8,344 bases of DNA from positions 1 to 8,344 of the forward strand of contig JAJAZI010000136.1 in assembly GCA_026785785.1 (NCBI GenBank), read 5' to 3'. The translations under genes were made by a program, and so were the position numbers. The notes beneath the pieces are model-generated. The model ran no database searches and had not been told where the DNA came from. It saw only the letters and a program-made list of their open reading frames with translations. The DNA is from Microbacteriaceae bacterium (GTDB taxonomy: Bacteria > Actinomycetota > Actinomycetes > Actinomycetales > Microbacteriaceae). Within the stretch, counting starts at the first letter, position 1. Each line of letters starts with the position of its first letter. This document shows positions 4,893-8,344 of the stretch, piece after piece.

Positions 4893-5612
4893 GATTCGCC
4901 CCTATTCGGCGTGGGTCCGGCCAAGGAGTGTGGGGCGGCCGTGACCTTGGAGACCCGCAGAAGCTCGGATGCTTTCACGGTCCCGGTCGCGAGTCTCCCG
5001 GCGATGCGGCGCACATCCCCGTGGGTGGTCATCAGGGCCGTGTTAAGGCGGTGGCTGGCGAGGTCGTTGAGGCGGCCGTAGTTGGCGTCGCGGTTGATAC
5101 GCCAGAACCGGGTCCCTCCGATGTCGGGCAGCCGGGAGCTGAATTGGTACCCGCTGATGAGGAAGGGGCCGAAGACCTGATCGGAGTGGCCGGCGGTGTC
5201 AGTGATGAGCTCGGTGGGTTGCAAACCGGTTTGCTGCTCGAGGAGTCCGTCAAGGATGTAGAGGCTGTCGCGAAGGGTCCCGGGGACGACGATCCCGTGG
5301 AAACCGGCGAACTGGTCGGAGAGGAAGTTGAGGTAAGTGGTCCCGCGACCGGCACCGAAGTAGCCGGGGTTAGGGCCTGAGTTCAGGGTGCGGACAGGCA
5401 CGACAAGCGAATGCCGTCGGCGGAGGCAACGTTGCCGCCACCCCACAATGCCGTGATTGGGATGGTGCTGTGCATCTCTACGAGGCGGGCGTTGGCCGCA
5501 GCGATCGTCTCGGTGGGGGTGTAGTTCTGATCAGCCCAGGAGAGCCGGCAACATCGAGGAGCTGGTAGGGAAGATCGACGCGCGGGATCGAGCCTGTCCT
5601 TCTTTGGGTGTC

Positions 5613-6608
5613 CTACGGGGCGGTGATGAATCCCGCGTCGATCATGAAGTCGTACGCGACATCCGTCGGCTCCTCTCCGCCCTCATCGACGCGCAGGTTG
5701 AGCTCGCGGAGCTTCTCCTCGGTGATGTCGGGGGAGATTTGGGCGAACACGTCGGTGAGGCCCGGATACTCGGCGAGGGTGTCGCTGGTGATGACCGCGG
5801 CAACGTTGTAGGCGGGGAAGAAGTCCAGGTCGTCCTCGAGCACAGTGAGGTCGAGGCTGTCGATGCGGCCATCGGTCGTGAAGACCTCTCCGAAATTGCA
5901 GGTGCCGCGCGCGGTCGCGGTATAGACCGCGCCCGTATCGAAGATTTTGATGGCGGACTCGGGCACGCCGCCGTCGCCGCGTTCGAGACCGTACGCCTCG
6001 AGCATCGGCGTCATGCCATCGACGCGTGAGTTGAACTCGGGCTCGACGCAGAAGGTGAGGTCGGCAAGGGGCAGGTCGAGAAACTCCGACATCTTCGTGA
6101 TGCCGCCGAGGTCGGCGATCGCATCCGACCGGACGGCCATGGCATAGGTGTTGTTGAGAGGTGCGGGCTGCAGCCAGGTGAGGTTATTAGTCGCGTCGAG
6201 ATCCCGCACCGCCTCATACTGCCCTGTGGGATCGGGGATTCCCTCGGTCTGTCCCAGGTAGGTCAGCCAGGCCGTTCCGGTGTATTCCCAAGTCATGTCC
6301 GCCGTTCCGGAGAGCATGAGTTCGCGCACCGGCTGGCTACCCGGGATGTTCGTCATGTCGGTCACGTCGAAGCCCGCCGCGTTCGCGGCGATCACGGCAA
6401 CTTTGCCTAGAATCAGCTGCTCGGTGAAGTTCTTCGAGGTGATCGTGATGCTCGCGTCGTCCGGCAGGTCCAGCGGCTTGATCGACCCGGGCGCTACTTC
6501 CGGTACATAGGCGGTGGCCGGTTGCAGTCCGCAGCCGGTGAGAGCGACCATCCCTGCGGCGATGACCGCGGTGGTGGACAGACTGCGGCGGCAAGCGGAT
6601 GTCGTCAT
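5613..6608 (-). CDS. opuCC: Osmoprotectant ABC transporter substrate-binding lipoprotein (OpuAC/ProX type)
   Basis: This 331-residue binding protein captures glycine betaine, choline, carnitine or similar solutes outside the cell for the importer encoded upstream. The N terminus has a basic start (MTTSACRRSL), a hydrophobic stretch and a lipobox LTGC at 23-26. Cys26 should be lipidated, anchoring the protein to the membrane. OpuAC-domain landmarks are ITSKNFTEQLILGKV at 56-70, DMTWEYTGTAW at 104-114, NNTYAMAVR at 152-160 and EFNSRVDG at 191-198, followed by the second lobe. The ending DVAYDFMIDAGFITAP looks complete. The ATG at 6608-6606 is 2 bp after the permease stop, and AAGGGA inside the permease end can serve as the Shine-Dalgarno site. 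Which solute binds cannot be read from the sequence. The gene is the last of the operon and abuts the transposon remnant. Confidence 0.93.
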   Translation of the reverse strand: MTTSACRRSLSTTAVIAAGMVALTGCGLQPATAYVPEVAPGSIKPLDLPDDASITITSKNFTEQLILGKVAVIAANAAGFDVTDMTNIPGSQPVRELMLSGTADMTWEYTGTAWLTYLGQTEGIPDPTGQYEAVRDLDATNNLTWLQPAPLNNTYAMAVRSDAIADLGGITKMSEFLDLPLADLTFCVEPEFNSRVDGMTPMLEAYGLERGDGGVPESAIKIFDTGAVYTATARGTCNFGEVFTTDGRIDSLDLTVLEDDLDFFPAYNVAAVITSDTLAEYPGLTDVFAQISPDITEEKLRELNLRVDEGGEEPTDVAYDFMIDAGFITAP

Positions 6609-6610
6609 GG

Positions 6611-7399
6611 TCAGAGTCCCTTCGGACGGGCGATGTGTTCAACAACGAGACCAAGCCAGTCGATGAACAGGGCGAGGAGCGCGATGAGGAGTGCCCCCGC
6701 GATGAGGACGTTATAGAGGTAGAGGTTCACACCGGTGACGATGAGCAGGCCGAGGCCGCCGCCGTTGATGAAGGCGGCGAGTGCGGCGGTGCCGACCACG
6801 AGCACGAGGGCGGTGCGGATGCCGGAGAGGATCACGGGAACGGCGAGGGGCAGTTCGACCCTCGTCAGCACGGCGAAGTTGCTCATGCCCATGCCTCGAC
6901 CTGCCTCGACCAGCCGGGCGTCGACACCCTGGATGCCGATCATCGTGTTGCGGAGCACCGGGAGTGCCGCGTAGAGAATAAGGGCGACGATCGAGGCCCA
7001 GTAGCCCGAGGGGATGAAGATTGCGATGAGTACGACGAGGCCGACAGCGGGTGCCGCCTGGCCGATATTCGCGACGGCCAGCACCGGCCCTGCGATGCGC
7101 CGGAACGCTCCGCGGGTGAGCACGATCCCCAGCGGGATTGCGATGACGAGCACGATCGCGGCCGCCACGAAGGTCAGCGAGAGATGCTGTTGCATCCCGC
7201 GCCAGAGCGCGTCGGGCGAGAGGGTCGTGCGCTCGGTGTCGGTGAGCGGCGCAACATTGAGCCAGATGATGAATCCGATGAGCACCACGAGGATTGCGGC
7301 CGGCTGCACCAGGAGGCTGCGCCAGCCGCGTGATGCCCGTGGGTCCTGCTCGGAGGCGGCGGCGACGGTGTCGCGACGCTTGTTCGTCGCGGTGCTCAT
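6611..7399 (-). CDS. Osmoprotectant ABC transporter permease
   Basis: This 262-residue inner-membrane subunit is of the BPD_transp_1 (MetI-like) class. After a charged N-terminal tail of about 28 residues there are roughly six helices (about 31-50, 74-96, 113-130, 133-150, 187-209 and 231-252). The EAA loop that docks on the ATPase reads EAGRGMGMSNFAVLTRVELP at 165-184, followed by AVPVILSGIRTAL. NIGQAAPAVGLVVL and INGGGLGLLI are typical of OpuCB/OpuCD-type permeases. The start overlaps the ATPase stop (ATGA, 7399-7396), so the two are translationally coupled. This class usually has two permease genes. Only one is visible here, so this protein either pairs with another encoded beyond the right edge or acts as a homodimer. 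It cannot be assigned to OpuCB or OpuCD with confidence. Confidence 0.92.
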   Translation of the reverse strand: MSTATNKRRDTVAAASEQDPRASRGWRSLLVQPAAILVVLIGFIIWLNVAPLTDTERTTLSPDALWRGMQQHLSLTFVAAAIVLVIAIPLGIVLTRGAFRRIAGPVLAVANIGQAAPAVGLVVLIAIFIPSGYWASIVALILYAALPVLRNTMIGIQGVDARLVEAGRGMGMSNFAVLTRVELPLAVPVILSGIRTALVLVVGTAALAAFINGGGLGLLIVTGVNLYLYNVLIAGALLIALLALFIDWLGLVVEHIARPKGL

Positions 7400-8344
7400 G
7401 CGCGCGCGATGTCGGTGTCCGTCGCCGGGTCGATGATGCTGATCGACTCGGTGTTCGTGCCGACCGGCGTGTTCGGTGCTGCGGCCGCTGCTGCCTCGGC
7501 CCGCACGGCGGTGATGGCGTCCATGATCGTCTCGATATTGATGACGCCGAGGAAGACGCCGCGCTTCCCCGTGACAAGCGCGGCGCCGGCGCTGGAGACC
7601 AGCATCGTGTCGAGCGCGTCATTGAGGGTCGCCCGGCGACCGATCACGGGGAAATTCTCGGTATTCGTGGAGCCGATCGTCTCGAGGCGGGTGAGCTGGA
7701 GGCGCGACGGCCACTGGATCGGCCGGTCGCGCTCGTCGACGATGACCGCGTGACCGTGGCCGGCCGCGTCGATCTTGGCGAGGACGTCCTTCGCGGCGTC
7801 ACCCGGGCGGGCGATAATCGCCTCGGCGAGGCCGACGTCGCCAACGCGGCGGAGGGTCAGCTGCTTGAGTCCCGCGCCCGCGCCGATGAAATTCTCGACG
7901 AACTCGCTCGCGGGCTCGGCAAGGATGCGTTCCGGGGTGTCGTATTGCACAATGTGCGCCCCCTCGTCGAACACGACGATCCAGTCGCCGAGCTTCACGG
8001 CCTCATCGAAGTCGTGGGTGACGATAACGATGGTCTTCTGCACCTCTTCCTGGATGCGGATGAGCTCGTCCTGCAGGCGCAGGCGCGTGATCGGGTCGAC
8101 GGCGCCGAACGGCTCGTCCATCAGCAGTACGGGTGGGTCGGCGGCAAGCGCGCGCGCCACCCCGATGCGCTGCTGCTGACCGCCGGAGAGCTCACGCGGG
8201 TAGCGGTCGCGGTACTCGGCCGGATCGAGAGACACGAGCTCGAGAAGCTCATCGACGCGGGCCGTAATACGGTCCTTGGCCCAGCCGAGCATCTTGGGCA
8301 CCATGGCGATGTTCGCGGCGACCGTGAGGTGCGGGAACAGTCCA
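7396..8344 (-). CDS. opuCA: Osmoprotectant ABC transporter ATP-binding protein with CBS domains (5' end outside the window)
   Basis: The reading frame is open to the right edge. The visible part starts GLFPHLTVAANIA, just after the Q-loop, so the Walker A region is outside. Visible motifs are the ABC signature LSGGQQQR (8190-8167), the Walker B and D-loop stretch VLLMDEPFGAVDP (about 8130-8092) and the H-loop THD (His at 8016-8014). These are all needed for ATP hydrolysis. After FIGAGAGLKQL a C-terminal region of about 150 residues contains two CBS-like repeats, the second around LNDALDTMLVSSAGAALVTG and GVFLGVINIETIMDAI. In OpuA/OpuC-type ATPases the CBS pair senses ionic strength or cyclic di-AMP and gates transport. 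The protein ends with an Ala-rich tail. The internal ATG at 8304 is not the start, because conserved sequence continues upstream of it. It is the first visible gene of the operon. Confidence 0.93.
   Translation of the reverse strand, partial: GLFPHLTVAANIAMVPKMLGWAKDRITARVDELLELVSLDPAEYRDRYPRELSGGQQQRIGVARALAADPPVLLMDEPFGAVDPITRLRLQDELIRIQEEVQKTIVIVTHDFDEAVKLGDWIVVFDEGAHIVQYDTPERILAEPASEFVENFIGAGAGLKQLTLRRVGDVGLAEAIIARPGDAAKDVLAKIDAAGHGHAVIVDERDRPIQWPSRLQLTRLETIGSTNTENFPVIGRRATLNDALDTMLVSSAGAALVTGKRGVFLGVINIETIMDAITAVRAEAAAAAAPNTPVGTNTESISIIDPATDTDIARA

Larger units (their letters stand above)
4406..5612 (-). mobile_element. Tn3-family transposon remnant (one end plus the 3' part of tnpA)
   Basis: The segment consists of a 38-bp Tn3-type inverted repeat at 4406-4443 and a broken transposase gene reading leftwards into it. 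No resolvase, res site or cargo gene is present and no matching inverted repeat is seen on the right. Transposase-like codons run up to the TAG stop of the substrate-binding protein gene at 5613-5615, so the right side was removed by a deletion. The 5 bp next to the surviving end (TGAAT, 4401-4405) would be the target duplication, but its partner is lost. The element cannot move on its own. Confidence 0.85.
4440..5612 (-). pseudogene. tnpA: Broken Tn3-family transposase (tnpA), C-terminal half
   Basis: Translated in changing frames, the segment follows the DDE catalytic half of a Tn3 transposase. Order on the minus strand: RRTGSIPRVDLPYQLLDV (5600-5550); a jump to RLSWADQNYTPTETIAAANA, ending in SADGIR (about 5548-5407); a one-base loss at 5405-5406; LVVPVRTLNSGPNPGYFGAG through ELITDTAGHSDQ and KASELLR (to about 4950); a second one-base loss at about 4942-4950; GHGRPTLLGRTHAE; a TAG stop at 4904-4902; then LTQLNRTESRHALA, GLVVNAIILWYTRYID and the end VARLSPPIRDHPNLLGRY to TGA 4442-4440. 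The jump near 5550 removes an estimated 50-60 codons and changes frame. The likely catalytic residues are D in SADG, D in TDTAG and E in RTES. Their spacings, about 73 and 131, agree with the family as I remember it. The N-terminal half is missing. No function is expected. Confidence 0.9.

Noticed and set aside
4928..5380. Plus-strand valine/glycine/glutamate-rich frame antisense to the transposase
   Set aside because: Composition is the expected antisense of the transposase codons; no motif and no ribosome site.
4652..5446. 264-codon minus-strand frame taken as an intact gene
   Set aside because: Only its first part matches the transposase; after about 4945 it shifts out of frame into a low-complexity S/T/P tail, so it is a frameshifted fragment.
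6599..7333. Acidic 244-codon plus-strand frame antisense to the permease
   Set aside because: Strongly biased D/E/H/G composition and exact overlap with a certain permease gene; shadow frame.

Overview
The window is GC-rich chromosomal DNA from an actinobacterium. The evidence is uniformly G/C-ending codons, genes that start directly at a predicted transcription start (TANNNT, six bases, then ATG or GTG), and protein families usual in Microbacteriaceae-like genomes. The family-level guess is an inference. Most of the window is ordinary housekeeping and accessory sequence. I found no rRNA, tRNA, CRISPR array, phage genes or convincing riboswitch, and nothing I would call a new biological system.

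Left part (1-2381). The 5' end of a DUF2207-like membrane or secreted protein gene points left (1-214). It is followed by a decayed stretch (295-725) that looks like a broken family 2 glycosyltransferase, and then an intact acylphosphatase (778-1056). Convergent to that is a two-domain protein with an N-terminal DnaJ J domain and a C-terminal NERD-like region (1080-2009). A 73-residue protein with four zinc-ligand-like cysteines follows, and it is the only gene here with a strong Shine-Dalgarno site.

Middle part (2408-4309). A six-helix Pr6Pr-type membrane protein is followed by a compact overlapping operon: an Hsp15-like S4 RNA-binding protein, then two consecutive CrcB/FluC fluoride-channel subunits. 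The overlaps are 8 and 4 bases, so translational coupling is likely. The two FluC proteins probably form one heterodimeric fluoride exporter.

Mobile remnant (4303-5612). A dead Tn3-family transposase gene lies on the minus strand. Its 3' end and 38-bp terminal inverted repeat survive (4406-4443), and its stop codon lies inside that repeat. The gene carries a large internal deletion, two single-base frameshifts, one nonsense codon, an 18-bp triplication and a GGT/ACC triplet run, yet the likely D, D and E catalytic residues are all still readable. The far end of the transposon is missing: the remnant runs to the stop codon of the next gene. On the other side, a 29-codon tail ending at a palindrome may be the end of the gene the transposon hit.

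Right part (5613-8344). Three minus-strand genes form an osmoprotectant (glycine betaine/choline/carnitine type) ABC importer operon: an OpuCA-like ATPase with CBS domains (5' end outside the window), a permease, and a substrate-binding lipoprotein. Junctions are tight (4-base overlap, then a 2-base gap). A second permease, usual for this class, is not in the window and may lie beyond the right edge.
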